The notes: generated from the sequence alone by a model not told the origin. A stretch of 10,759 bases of DNA from Phycisphaeraceae bacterium (GCA_029260675.1 JAJDCV010000059.1:1-10759); one strand, 5' to 3'. Shown: positions 1 to 5,966, counted from the stretch's first letter. Translations and numbers: made by a program.

Positions 1-2
1 AG

Positions 3-335
3 GCGGTCGAGGCCGGTGTGCGTGCTTTTCATTGTTGCAACACGCTACCGGTGCCGGCGGGGGGGATGAGTGGGCAGCCGTTAAAACCTAAATCGCTTGA
101 CTGCATCCGCGATCTGCGTGGCCGACCGTGGGGTATTGATCTGACGATCATCGGCGGAGGGGGCATCTACGAAGTGAACGACATCGACGATTATGCCGAC
201 GCCGGGGCGGACCACGTCGCGCTGGGGACGAAGACGATGAACCCGGTGTATCTGTTCTCGTTCCGCGGGCTGCGGCCTTTTGTGGAGTATGCCCAGCGGG
301 ATTCCGATCACTCAACAGCTGAATTGGAGAAGTAA
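3..335 (+). CDS. Dihydroorotate dehydrogenase-like flavoprotein, C-terminal part (5' end outside window)
   Basis: This is the C-terminal ~110 residues of an FMN-dependent TIM-barrel enzyme of the dihydroorotate dehydrogenase family. That family oxidises dihydroorotate to orotate in pyrimidine synthesis, or does related dihydropyrimidine chemistry. The frame is open from the first complete codon at base 3, so the gene begins upstream of the window; the GTG at 18 lies inside the conserved region and is not a believable start. Visible family marks are NTLPVPAGGMSGQPLKP (substrate/FMN loop followed by the conserved LKP), IIGGGGI (FMN phosphate loop) and the late VALGT motif before MNPVYLF. The stop codon TAA shares a base with the next ATG (TAATG), which suggests coupled translation. 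Family membership is fairly sure. Whether it is the biosynthetic PyrD or a paralogue cannot be told from this fragment. Confidence 0.8.
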   Translation, partial: AVEAGVRAFHCCNTLPVPAGGMSGQPLKPKSLDCIRDLRGRPWGIDLTIIGGGGIYEVNDIDDYADAGADHVALGTKTMNPVYLFSFRGLRPFVEYAQRDSDHSTAELEK

Positions 336-1309
336 TGAAGAAGCATCTCGCGCTCATGTTGATACTGTTCATGCCTCACAGTGCCTACGCCGAGTACGAA
401 GAACTCACGGCACTCAAGAAATCAAGCCACCTCGCTTTGCTCGGGTATGCTAAACGTCTGAGCAGTGTGGACCCGAAGTTTGAAGGCGTCGTAAACTTCG
501 GCAAGGCATTGGGGGCGATTGAGGATGTCGACACGCTGAACATCGATGGCATTACTTTAGAAAACAAGAACTACTGGCGGGCTGTCTTAGAGATGACCCC
601 CACAGACCCTTCGATCCTCTTTGCTCACGCCCACCTCCACATCGTGAAAGGCGAGTTGTCGCGTGCGGAGACTTATCTTCTTCTGGGCAGTCTGACGATG
701 GACGACGGCTTCCGTGAAGAAGTCGCCACGTACCAATCCTTGAAGTTCGCGCTTGAACAGCGGGTCACGGGCGACATGGAGAAGGGGGTTCAGCATCATG
801 ACAAGGGGGAGTATGCCGAGGCGTTGGCGGCTTACGATCGCGTCATCTCGCAGCATCCTCACAGTGCCTGGGCGTTCTACGAGAAAGGCTTCAGTTACTT
901 AATGATGGGCAAGGATGATCCCGAATTTGAGAAGAAGCGGGTAGACATGTACGCCCAGTGCAGGCAAAACGACCCTTTCTACATAAAGGCCTATCAAGGC
1001 AGCGATCCGGAGCTTATTGAGAAGTTCATGGTGCTGGCTAAGAAAGTCCATCCTTTTGCTTCAGGCGAGAAACGTGACCTCGCCACATTTATTCTTTACG
1101 CGGAAGGATGTGAGGAAGCCGGCCTGTTTTATGTAGCCGCGCATGCACGCTGGAGGCTGGCGCAAGTTGACGGTGGCAACGCGAAGGAACACCTCACCAA
1201 GTTCCTTGACCTGCTGCCCAAGGCGGGTTGTAAAGAAGCTGATTTCTTCCGAGGCCAGTTCAGGCTTGAAGAAGACGATCCACCCAAACCATCGCCGGAA
1301 TTAGAGTAG
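335..1309 (+). CDS. Secreted TPR-repeat protein
   Basis: A 324-residue protein of unknown function, probably exported. Residues 1-19 form a signal peptide: KK, a hydrophobic core (LALMLILFM), and an AYA cleavage site before EYEE. The body is helical with tetratricopeptide-like units. The clearest is at about 149-182 (EKGVQHHDKGEYAEALAAYDRVISQHP followed by SAWAFYEKG), and a weaker one is near 98-124. TPR repeats normally serve as protein-protein scaffolds. The ATG overlaps the upstream stop by one base and has GGAG at 326-329, five bases before it, so it is probably translated together with the flavoenzyme gene. Two sampled 60-base stretches have about 48-52 % GC, against about 60 % in fliM and the lipoprotein gene, and TTA leucine codons recur; this may mean later acquisition. 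Its stop is three bases from the convergent fliM stop, with no terminator between. Confidence 0.8.
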   Translation: MKKHLALMLILFMPHSAYAEYEELTALKKSSHLALLGYAKRLSSVDPKFEGVVNFGKALGAIEDVDTLNIDGITLENKNYWRAVLEMTPTDPSILFAHAHLHIVKGELSRAETYLLLGSLTMDDGFREEVATYQSLKFALEQRVTGDMEKGVQHHDKGEYAEALAAYDRVISQHPHSAWAFYEKGFSYLMMGKDDPEFEKKRVDMYAQCRQNDPFYIKAYQGSDPELIEKFMVLAKKVHPFASGEKRDLATFILYAEGCEEAGLFYVAAHARWRLAQVDGGNAKEHLTKFLDLLPKAGCKEADFFRGQFRLEEDDPPKPSPELE

Positions 1310-1312
1310 TGG

Positions 1313-2341
1313 CTAGACCCGATCTTTCGGCGTGATCGAGCGGGTGACTTTGAAGGCGCGGTTGCCGCGGTACTGGCCGAGTTGGCCGATGTACTTGCGC
1401 TTGCCCTCGACGGACAGCGACAGCGGGCTGGAGGCGGGCTTGCCGGTGAGGATGACGTCGCCAACCTGGAGGTTGATCAGGTCGTTGACGTTCATGGTGG
1501 TGTCGGCCAGGATGGTGGTGACGTCGAGCTTGGCGGCTTCGAGGTGGCCCTCGAGGCGGTGGCGGAGCTGCTGGTCTTTCGTGTTCTTCTTGTAGGCGGC
1601 CCAGGTCTGGTTGGAGAGCTTGTCGATCACCGGCTCGATGACGTTGTACGGGATGCACAGGCTCATGGTCCCGGCCCGGCTACCCATCTTGACCTCGAAG
1701 CTGACCACGACGACCACCTCGTTGGGCGGGACGATCTGCACCAGCGCGGGGTTAGACTCGGTTTCTTCCAGGTTGAAGTTCAACGGCGTGATGTTCGCCC
1801 AGGCCTCGGACAGCCCGGTCTTGGCCCGGTCGATGATCTTGCTGACCAGCCGAAGCTCGATCGCGGTCAATGGCCGTTGCGGGATGAACAGGTCGGCGTT
1901 GGACCCGCCCAGCAGGCGGTCGATCACCGGGTAGATGATCAGCGGGCTGATCTCCATGCACATGTTCCCGTCCAGCGGGTCGCAGGACAGGAGGTTGAAG
2001 CAGGTCGGGTTCGGCAGCGAGTGGGTGAACTCGCTGAACGTCATCTGCTCGATGTTGGCGACCTTGACCTCGACGATCGTGCGCAGGAAGCCCGAGAGCA
2101 GGGCCCCGTAGCTGCGGGCGAAGGCCTCGTGCAGCGTCTGCAACGCACGCATCTGGTCCTTGCTGACGCGCTCGGGACGCTTAAAGTCGTAGTCCCGGAC
2201 CTCGACGTCCTCGGTGCTGCCGATACGCCGGCTGCTGTAGAAGATCCGGGAAGCTTCGGAGGAGACTTCCTCTTCTTCCCCCCCCGAATCCACAGCCGCG
2301 AGCAGGGCAACGACTTCATTCTGGTCAAGCAGGTCGGACAT
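1313..2341 (-). CDS. fliM: Flagellar motor switch protein FliM
   Basis: FliM is the middle component of the C-ring (FliG-FliM-FliN) at the cytoplasmic base of the flagellum. It binds phosphorylated CheY and sets the direction of rotation. The 342-residue length is normal for the family. The N-terminus MSDLLDQNEVVALLAAV matches the short CheY-P-binding helix (E. coli ILSQAEIDALL). YDFKRPERVSKDQMRALQ begins the middle CheC-like domain at about residue 51. LLGGSNADLF at 143-152 corresponds to the conserved GGSG region, and the C-terminal SpoA domain (about 265-335) binds FliN. ATG 2341 is preferred over GTG 2347 because MSDLL fits the family N-terminus; the Shine-Dalgarno is weak (AGGA about 12 bases upstream). 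No other flagellar gene is in the window, so fliM appears to be transcribed alone. A long open frame on the opposite strand is a coding shadow. Confidence 0.95.
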   Translation of the reverse strand: MSDLLDQNEVVALLAAVDSGGEEEEVSSEASRIFYSSRRIGSTEDVEVRDYDFKRPERVSKDQMRALQTLHEAFARSYGALLSGFLRTIVEVKVANIEQMTFSEFTHSLPNPTCFNLLSCDPLDGNMCMEISPLIIYPVIDRLLGGSNADLFIPQRPLTAIELRLVSKIIDRAKTGLSEAWANITPLNFNLEETESNPALVQIVPPNEVVVVVSFEVKMGSRAGTMSLCIPYNVIEPVIDKLSNQTWAAYKKNTKDQQLRHRLEGHLEAAKLDVTTILADTTMNVNDLINLQVGDVILTGKPASSPLSLSVEGKRKYIGQLGQYRGNRAFKVTRSITPKDRV

Positions 2342-2380
2342 CGTCACAAGGGTCCTGTTCAGGCAAGGGCTACGGGTTTG

Positions 2381-2410
2381 TTATCGGCCGGCTTGGTGTT
2401 CGGGCTTCAA
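2381..2410 (-). promoter_or_regulatory. Possible sigma-28 (FliA-type) promoter of fliM
   Basis: Read on the minus strand, bases 2388-2381 spell GCCGATAA, the exact consensus -10 box of flagellar sigma-28 promoters. It lies 39 bases before the fliM ATG, giving a predicted leader of about 33 bases. The -35 side is poor: TTGAAG at 2410-2405 sits 16 bases upstream, and TAAA at the canonical N15 spacing is absent. The same octamer also occurs inside the PEP-CTERM coding region (3624-3631, minus strand), so chance is possible. The position directly before a flagellar gene is the main support. Confidence 0.4.
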
Positions 2411-2427
2411 TACGCCCGCCTGTTCTG

Positions 2428-2456
2428 TAGAAACACGGGAATCAAATCGGTAGAAT
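2428..2456 (+). promoter_or_regulatory. Possible sigma-70-type promoter for the RidA-family gene
   Basis: TAGAAA (2428-2433, 4 of 6 to TTGACA) is followed after exactly 17 bases by TAGAAT (2451-2456, 5 of 6 to TATAAT). Transcription would start near 2463 and leave a leader of about 85 bases before the ATG at 2548. A short dyad, TTCT-GT-AGAA (2423-2432), overlaps the -35 element and could be an operator. This rests only on consensus matching. Confidence 0.35.
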
Positions 2457-2508
2457 GGCCCGTAACACCCGCCGCGTATCAACAACCCTTGACCCTTTTT
2501 GCCGCTGA

Positions 2509-2540
2509 CCAGACCCCAGACCCTAAACTCCAGACCCCAG
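2509..2540 (+). repeat. C-rich 11-bp direct repeat just before the RidA-family start
   Basis: CCAGACCCCAG occurs at 2509-2519 and again at 2530-2540, a period of 21 bp or two helical turns. With the next bases there are five runs of three or more C in 34 bases (to 2547). The minus strand therefore has G-runs that could fold into a quadruplex, with one long 11-base loop. The stretch directly abuts the ATG at 2548, which has no Shine-Dalgarno sequence. Confidence 0.7.
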
Positions 2541-2547
2541 CCCACCC

Positions 2548-3009
2548 ATGAACCTCAAAACCAAGCTCGCCGACCTGGGCCTGACCCTCCCCCCAGCCCC
2601 CAAAGCCGTCGCCGCCTACGTCCCGGCCGTCAGGGTCGGCGACATCATCTACGTCAGTGGACAACTCCCATTAGAGGACGGCCAACTCACCGCCACCGGC
2701 CCGGTCCCAACCTCGACCTCACTCGATGCCGCCCAACACGCCGCCCGGCGTTGCGTCCTCAACGCACTCGCCGCCGTCGACCCCCTGATCGAAAGCGACT
2801 GGTCGCGACTGGCCCGCGTCGTCCGCGTCGGCGTCTTCGTCGCAAGTGATCCCACGTTCACCGATCAACACCTCGTCGCCAACCGCGCCAGCGAACTGCT
2901 CGTCGAAATCTTCGGCGATCAAGGCCGCCACGCCCGCGCAGCGGTGGGCGTCCCGAGCCTGCCGTTGGGGGCGTCGGTAGAAGTCGAATTCACGTTTGAG
3001 GTGAGGTAG
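2548..3009 (+). CDS. RidA/YjgF/YER057c/UK114-family protein
   Basis: A 153-residue cytoplasmic protein of the Rid superfamily. These are trimers whose best-known member, RidA, hydrolyses reactive enamine/imine intermediates released by PLP enzymes. Early family signs are VGDIIYVSGQLP (about residues 31-42) and the AARRCVLNALAAVD helix. The C-terminal signature HARAAVGVPSLPLGASVEVE contains Arg130, aligning with the catalytic Arg105 of E. coli RidA. Glu145 lies fifteen residues later, the same spacing as RidA Glu120, so both key residues are kept. At 153 residues it is longer than RidA (about 128) and resembles the YjgF-like subgroup with an N-terminal extension (LKTKLADLGLTLPPAPKAVAAYVPAV in two parts: helix, then Pro-rich strand). 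The substrate cannot be assigned. The ATG lacks any purine-rich ribosome site and follows a C-rich leader. Confidence 0.88.
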   Translation: MNLKTKLADLGLTLPPAPKAVAAYVPAVRVGDIIYVSGQLPLEDGQLTATGPVPTSTSLDAAQHAARRCVLNALAAVDPLIESDWSRLARVVRVGVFVASDPTFTDQHLVANRASELLVEIFGDQGRHARAAVGVPSLPLGASVEVEFTFEVR

Positions 3010-3018
3010 TGCTTACCT

Positions 3019-3351
3019 ATGACGATTCGAGAACATCTGAAACTCACAGTCTGGCTTACGATCATCTGCCTGGTCGGTTTCCCATTTGCGTTTGTCCAAT
3101 TGACCCTCCCATGGAAAGACGCGTGGTGGAACTGGCCCGGGGCGTTGGCCTGTTTTATTGGGGGCGGCGTTCTGCCGGGGCTGTTGATGCGCAGATACGT
3201 CAAAGTTAAATGCCCCCGCCCGCGTTGTGACGGGCCCGTGCGTTGTCTAGGCGCCCAGCCGTTTGAGTACAAGTGCGAAGCATGCCGTTTCCATCTGGTA
3301 TCGAAGCAGTCGATGGGCTTTTCCGGCGTCGAGTCCGGCGACGCCGACTGA
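3019..3351 (+). CDS. Small two-helix membrane protein with C-terminal zinc ribbon
   Basis: A 110-residue protein I do not recognise as a named family. Two hydrophobic segments are visible at about residues 9-28 and 40-57, joined by a short WKDAWWNWP loop. After the second helix comes RRY and then a cysteine cluster: C65 and C70 (CPRPRC), C76, and C86-C89 (KCEAC). The C65/C70 and C86/C89 pairs look like the two knuckles of a zinc ribbon. By the positive-inside rule (RRYVKVK after helix 2) both ends should be cytoplasmic, placing the ribbon on the inner face. GAGG at 3003-3006 is 12 bases before the ATG, and the gap to the RidA-family stop is only nine bases, so the two genes probably form one operon. 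An overlapping frame starting at 3009 is rejected because it lacks these features. Confidence 0.65.
   Translation: MTIREHLKLTVWLTIICLVGFPFAFVQLTLPWKDAWWNWPGALACFIGGGVLPGLLMRRYVKVKCPRPRCDGPVRCLGAQPFEYKCEACRFHLVSKQSMGFSGVESGDAD
3324..3346 (+). repeat. Inverted repeat at the 3' end of the zinc-ribbon gene
   Basis: CGGCGTCG (3324-3331) and CGACGCCG (3339-3346) form a perfect 8-bp stem with a 7-base loop within the last codons of the gene. No T-run follows, so it is not a classic Rho-independent terminator. It may act as a 3' stabilising or pausing hairpin. Confidence 0.4.
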
Positions 3352-3474
3352 GCGGTGGGCCCAGAATCGAATCCAGAAGCGGGGGGCCGTAACGGGCGCC
3401 GATCCCGTTCATCATCTATCAAGCTGTTTGTGGCCCGTGTGTCCGTGTGAGCAGGGGCTTCGGAGGTGGCTGGC

Positions 3475-3486
3475 AAAACCGGTTTT
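3475..3486. promoter_or_regulatory. Perfect 12-bp palindrome upstream of the PEP-CTERM gene (operator candidate)
   Basis: AAAACCGGTTTT is an uninterrupted 12-bp palindrome in the noncoding gap 3352-3583, about 98 bases before the start at 3584. Symmetric sites of this size are typical of homodimeric regulators. No regulator can be named, and no convincing -35/-10 pair was found near it. The rest of that gap shows nothing I can assign. Confidence 0.35.
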
Positions 3487-3570
3487 CATTCGGGGCTGTC
3501 TAATGGGTCGTGCCTGTAAACCCGGTCAGATACTCGGCCGATGTGAAGGGTAGGACTCGCACAAGCTTCT

Positions 3571-3581
3571 GGAGGTGATCC
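3571..3581 (+). promoter_or_regulatory. Extended Shine-Dalgarno sequence that fixes the PEP-CTERM start
   Basis: GGAGGTGATCC is the exact complement of the 11 bases GGATCACCTCC at the conserved 3' end of bacterial 16S rRNA. It lies eight bases (from GGAGG) before ATG 3584, which marks that codon as the start and rules out the in-frame GTG at 3575 inside the site. Confidence 0.85.
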
Positions 3582-3583
3582 CA

Positions 3584-4144
3584 ATGACACGTAGCACTAT
3601 CGCCGCGTTTTTAACCGCGTCTTTTATCGGCCTGGGCGCCTGCGGTGCGGATGTGATCGACTTCGCGGGGTTATCACAGCCCAACGGGACGCCTTATTTT
3701 GGCTCGATCGAAGGCAATTTTACGGTGACGGTGAATACGGGCGAATGGCTCGAGGCCCACATGAACGGTAACCCCGTCCCCGACATCTTCGGCAGATCGG
3801 CCGTGGGCTCGGTCGACGTCACCGAGAACACCACGGGGCTGTTTACCTTCACTAGTGTGGACCTGGACGACGCCTCCTCTGGTGGGTTTACGTACAGTAT
3901 CAACGGCTTCCTTGACACGGTAAATGTGTTGTCCTTCGGCGGCGTCTTCCCAGGGGGACAATTCCCAACGATTGTCAGCCCCGAAGATACGCAGGTCCTG
4001 GATACCTTGAATATCCAGATCAACTCGACCACCTCGAGCTACAACATCGACAACATCGTGGTCGACACCGTGCCGGAGCCCGCCAGCGGGCTGGCACTTG
4101 CCGTGCTGGGGACGTATTGCCTGGCCGGGCCCCGACGCCGCTGA
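3584..4144 (+). CDS. PEP-CTERM sorted exported protein
   Basis: A 186-residue exported protein ending in a PEP-CTERM signal. Such signals direct proteins to the exosortase/archaeosortase-like EpsH system for cleavage and surface delivery, often in exopolysaccharide-producing bacteria. The C-terminus has VPEP at residues 163-166, a hydrophobic stretch (GLALAVLGTYCLAG) and a terminal RRR. The N-terminus is a signal peptide (TIAAFLTASFIGLGACGA); LGAC resembles a lipobox, so cleavage by signal peptidase I or II is open. The mature part is rich in Gly, Thr, Ser, Asn and Asp with alternating hydrophobic residues (TGLFTFTSVDLDDASSGGFTY in one stretch, minus its last residue), which fits a beta-sandwich. 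Binding specificity is unknown. It is transcribed alone and followed by a strong terminator, and no exosortase gene is in the window. Confidence 0.88.
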   Translation: MTRSTIAAFLTASFIGLGACGADVIDFAGLSQPNGTPYFGSIEGNFTVTVNTGEWLEAHMNGNPVPDIFGRSAVGSVDVTENTTGLFTFTSVDLDDASSGGFTYSINGFLDTVNVLSFGGVFPGGQFPTIVSPEDTQVLDTLNIQINSTTSSYNIDNIVVDTVPEPASGLALAVLGTYCLAGPRRR

Positions 4145-4206
4145 CATGAGCAGTGAGTTATAGGACGTGGTTCGCATGGTCGGGCTAATCCTCTGATCAA
4201 TTAAGG

Positions 4207-4237
4207 CCCTTTCGCATGTCAGTGCGAGGGTTTTTTT
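4207..4237 (+). terminator. Rho-independent terminator after the PEP-CTERM gene
   Basis: CCCT (4207-4210) pairs with AGGG (4227-4230) and CGCA (4213-4216) pairs with TGCG (4223-4226). The stem has a two-base TT bulge and a six-base loop (TGTCAG). Seven consecutive T residues follow (4231-4237). It lies 62 bases after the PEP-CTERM stop, on the same strand, and separates that gene from the right half of the window. Confidence 0.88.
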
Positions 4238-4270
4238 GTATGGCAATACGGTGTAAGGCAATGTGTTCAA

Positions 4271-4301
4271 ATGAGTTAAGATGAGTTGCCTGTCGTATAA
4301 T
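4271..4301 (+). promoter_or_regulatory. Direct-repeat activator site plus TATAAT promoter
   Basis: ATGAGTT occurs at 4271-4277 and again at 4281-4287, ten bases apart start to start, which puts both copies on the same DNA face. Eight bases after the second copy is a perfect TATAAT (4296-4301). No good -35 hexamer exists at 16-18 bases; the repeats occupy that place, as in activator-dependent promoters of the PhoB/OmpR type. Transcription would start near 4308 and run towards the coiled-coil gene at 4614. This is inferred from the motif layout only. Confidence 0.45.
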
Positions 4302-4319
4302 GCGGGGAAGGGACCTACC

Positions 4320-4445
4320 ATGCAGGCGGGCTCTGTGCTTGGGGCCGTTGGGATGGCACCCTATGTTTTAGATGCCAGGCCGGACCAGACAACCATGGCT
4401 CTGAAGCGAACGGGAAGAACACCGCGGGGGGTATCCCTAAGTTGA
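4320..4445 (+). CDS. Possible small ORF, 41 codons
   Basis: An ATG at 4320 opens a 41-codon frame ending in TGA at 4443-4445. The product begins MQAGSVLGAVGMAPYVLDAR and ends in a basic tail (LKRTGRTPRGVSLS). A purine-rich GGGGAAGGGA lies seven bases before the ATG, and the TATAAT at 4296-4301 is 18 bases before it, so the leader would be very short. I do not recognise the peptide; there is no clear signal or membrane segment and codon usage is not decisive. It may equally be chance reading through the leader of the gene at 4614, or a noncoding RNA. Confidence 0.2.
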   Translation: MQAGSVLGAVGMAPYVLDARPDQTTMALKRTGRTPRGVSLS

Positions 4446-4613
4446 CGAAAGCTTGAATTACAGCGACACTTACGGGATACGTTTGGGGTGTTCCTGGGGC
4501 TATCCGGGCGCGGTTTTTGGGGGGTCAGGTTGGGTTGATCAGCGTCCGCGGCGCGGGCGAGGCATGCTGGCTTTAGATCGCTGGCACATACTTGTTCATT
4601 CGGAGTATTTCTC
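4446..4613 (+). other. Leader region before the coiled-coil/BRCT-like gene, nothing assigned
   Basis: This is the second part of the 469-base gap between the PEP-CTERM stop and ATG 4614. It has G-rich stretches near 4482-4530, including a T5-G6 run with no stable stem before it. The only firm element is the ribosome site GGAG at 4602-4605, eight bases before the ATG. TTGACG at 4442-4447 has no matching -10 box at proper spacing. I see no known riboswitch, tRNA or repeat. Confidence 0.5.
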
Positions 4614-5966
4614 ATGGCACGTGCGCGTAGTGGTGGCGGCGGATCGGGCTCGGCTCTGGCGTTGGTGTTCTTCGGTGCGGGCTTCTTTATCAGCCTGCTG
4701 CTGGCGATCATCTTCTACACGCAAGTCAGCGGTGCCCGACAGGGCCAGGCGGGTGCGGAGGGCCGGCTGGCGGAGTTTGCGAGTCCTTCCGAGCAGAGTT
4801 CCCCGGAGGTCGAGGCGCTCAAGGCCGACGGCAATTCGGTGGTCGGGGCATTGCTTGAAGAGAGGCGGTGGCTGCGGACGACGCTGGCAAACGACCCGGA
4901 CAAGACCCGTCAGGAGATCACCGCGTCGATCACTTCGCTGGGTGTGGAAGGCCGATCGATGCTGCAGGAAGTGGCCCGGCTTCAGAACGAAGAAGCGGCG
5001 CTGACAGAGCTGAACAATACGCTGAACCAGGACCTGGCCAAGGCCCGGACCCGTGCGGATGAGGCCGAGCAAGCCAAGGCCGCCCTGGACCAGAGCTACA
5101 AGGATTCGCTGGCCAGCCTGGGCGCGACCCTGGATCAGACCGGTGACGTGCTCAAGACGACTCAGGACAAGATCCAGGAGCAGAAGACCACGCTGGACGG
5201 CCAGATGGCCAGCACACGCGAGGAATACGTCAGCCAGATTGCGTCGCTGGACGATACGATCAATCAGCAGCAGGCCGAGATCCGCCGGCTGCTGGGGGTG
5301 ATCGATGACCTCGGCGGCGGCGGCGAGCAGGATATAGGCCCCGGGAACCTGACCAAGGCCGACGGGCGGATCGTGTCGATCATCGGAGGCCGTCCGGAGG
5401 TGTACATCAGCCTCGGCGGGGGCGACCGTTTGCAGATGGGTATGACCTTCGAGGTCTTCGGGGCCAGCGACCTGGTCAAGCTCAACGAGTACGAGAAGGT
5501 CCGCGGCAAGGCGACGATTGAAGTGGTGAGCGTGGACGACGCGGCCTCGGTCGCCCGGATCGTCAGGCTGGAACGGGGCGAAGCGGTCAAGGACAACGAT
5601 CAGATCGTCAACCTGGCCTACGACCCCGAAGCCGTGCTGAAATTCCACGTGTACGGCGAGTTCAACATCGACGGCGACCCGAACGGCCGGGACCGGATCG
5701 TCAGCATGATCAGGCAGTGGCGCGGTCAGGTCACCGACGAGCTGACGTATGACGTGGATTACCTGGTGCTGGGAGCCGAGCCGCCGCTGCCGACCCCGCC
5801 GCCGGAAGGCGAAGTCGATCCGGTGAAGATCCGCGAGTATGTCGCGGCGCAGCAGGAATTCGAGACCTACCAACAACTGCTCGGCGAGGCGCGGTCGCCG
5901 TCGCTGAACATCCCGGTGCTGAACCAGAACCGGTTCCTGGCGCTGGTCGGTCACTACGACCGCTAG
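4614..5966 (+). CDS. Membrane-anchored coiled-coil protein with C-terminal BRCT-like domain
   Basis: A 450-residue protein with no gene name. Residues 1-13 are a short basic, Gly/Ser-rich tail and about 14-37 are one transmembrane helix; the basic N-terminus suggests the rest lies outside the cytoplasm. Residues about 115-232 are heptad-like and rich in Gln, Glu, Ala and Leu, consistent with a coiled coil. Residues about 249-337 (KADGRIVSIIGGRPEVYISLG, minus its last residue, then GDRLQMGMTFEVF) look like a small beta-barrel, loosely similar to the C-terminal domain of FlgT. Residues about 342-448 resemble a BRCT fold: FHVYGEF, a helix ending in WRGQVTDELTYDVDYLVLG, and SLNIPVLNQNRFLAL, as in the NAD-dependent DNA ligase BRCT domain. 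Start: GGAG eight bases before the ATG. The acyltransferase gene follows after 11 bases, so they are probably co-transcribed. Confidence 0.8.
   Translation: MARARSGGGGSGSALALVFFGAGFFISLLLAIIFYTQVSGARQGQAGAEGRLAEFASPSEQSSPEVEALKADGNSVVGALLEERRWLRTTLANDPDKTRQEITASITSLGVEGRSMLQEVARLQNEEAALTELNNTLNQDLAKARTRADEAEQAKAALDQSYKDSLASLGATLDQTGDVLKTTQDKIQEQKTTLDGQMASTREEYVSQIASLDDTINQQQAEIRRLLGVIDDLGGGGEQDIGPGNLTKADGRIVSIIGGRPEVYISLGGGDRLQMGMTFEVFGASDLVKLNEYEKVRGKATIEVVSVDDAASVARIVRLERGEAVKDNDQIVNLAYDPEAVLKFHVYGEFNIDGDPNGRDRIVSMIRQWRGQVTDELTYDVDYLVLGAEPPLPTPPPEGEVDPVKIREYVAAQQEFETYQQLLGEARSPSLNIPVLNQNRFLALVGHYDR

Noticed and set aside
1382..2551. A 389-codon open frame on the plus strand, antisense to fliM.
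   Set aside because: It mirrors the fliM codons; the product is a monotone of Asp, Gly, Val, Leu, Gln, Arg and His with no fold marks, while fliM on the other strand is certain. GC-rich third positions explain the open frame.
3009..3209. A 66-codon frame overlapping the start of the zinc-ribbon gene.
   Set aside because: The competing frame at 3019 has two membrane helices and a cysteine ribbon; this one has no such features.
4442..4470. TTGACG as a -35 box before the gene at 4614.
   Set aside because: At 17 bases the -10 position reads GACACT, only 3 of 6 to the consensus.
4582..4597. TGGCACATACTTGTTC before the gene at 4614, resembling a sigma-54 promoter.
   Set aside because: The spacing between GG and the -12 pair is one base short and the pair is GT, not GC. 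Sigma-54 promoters are strict on both.
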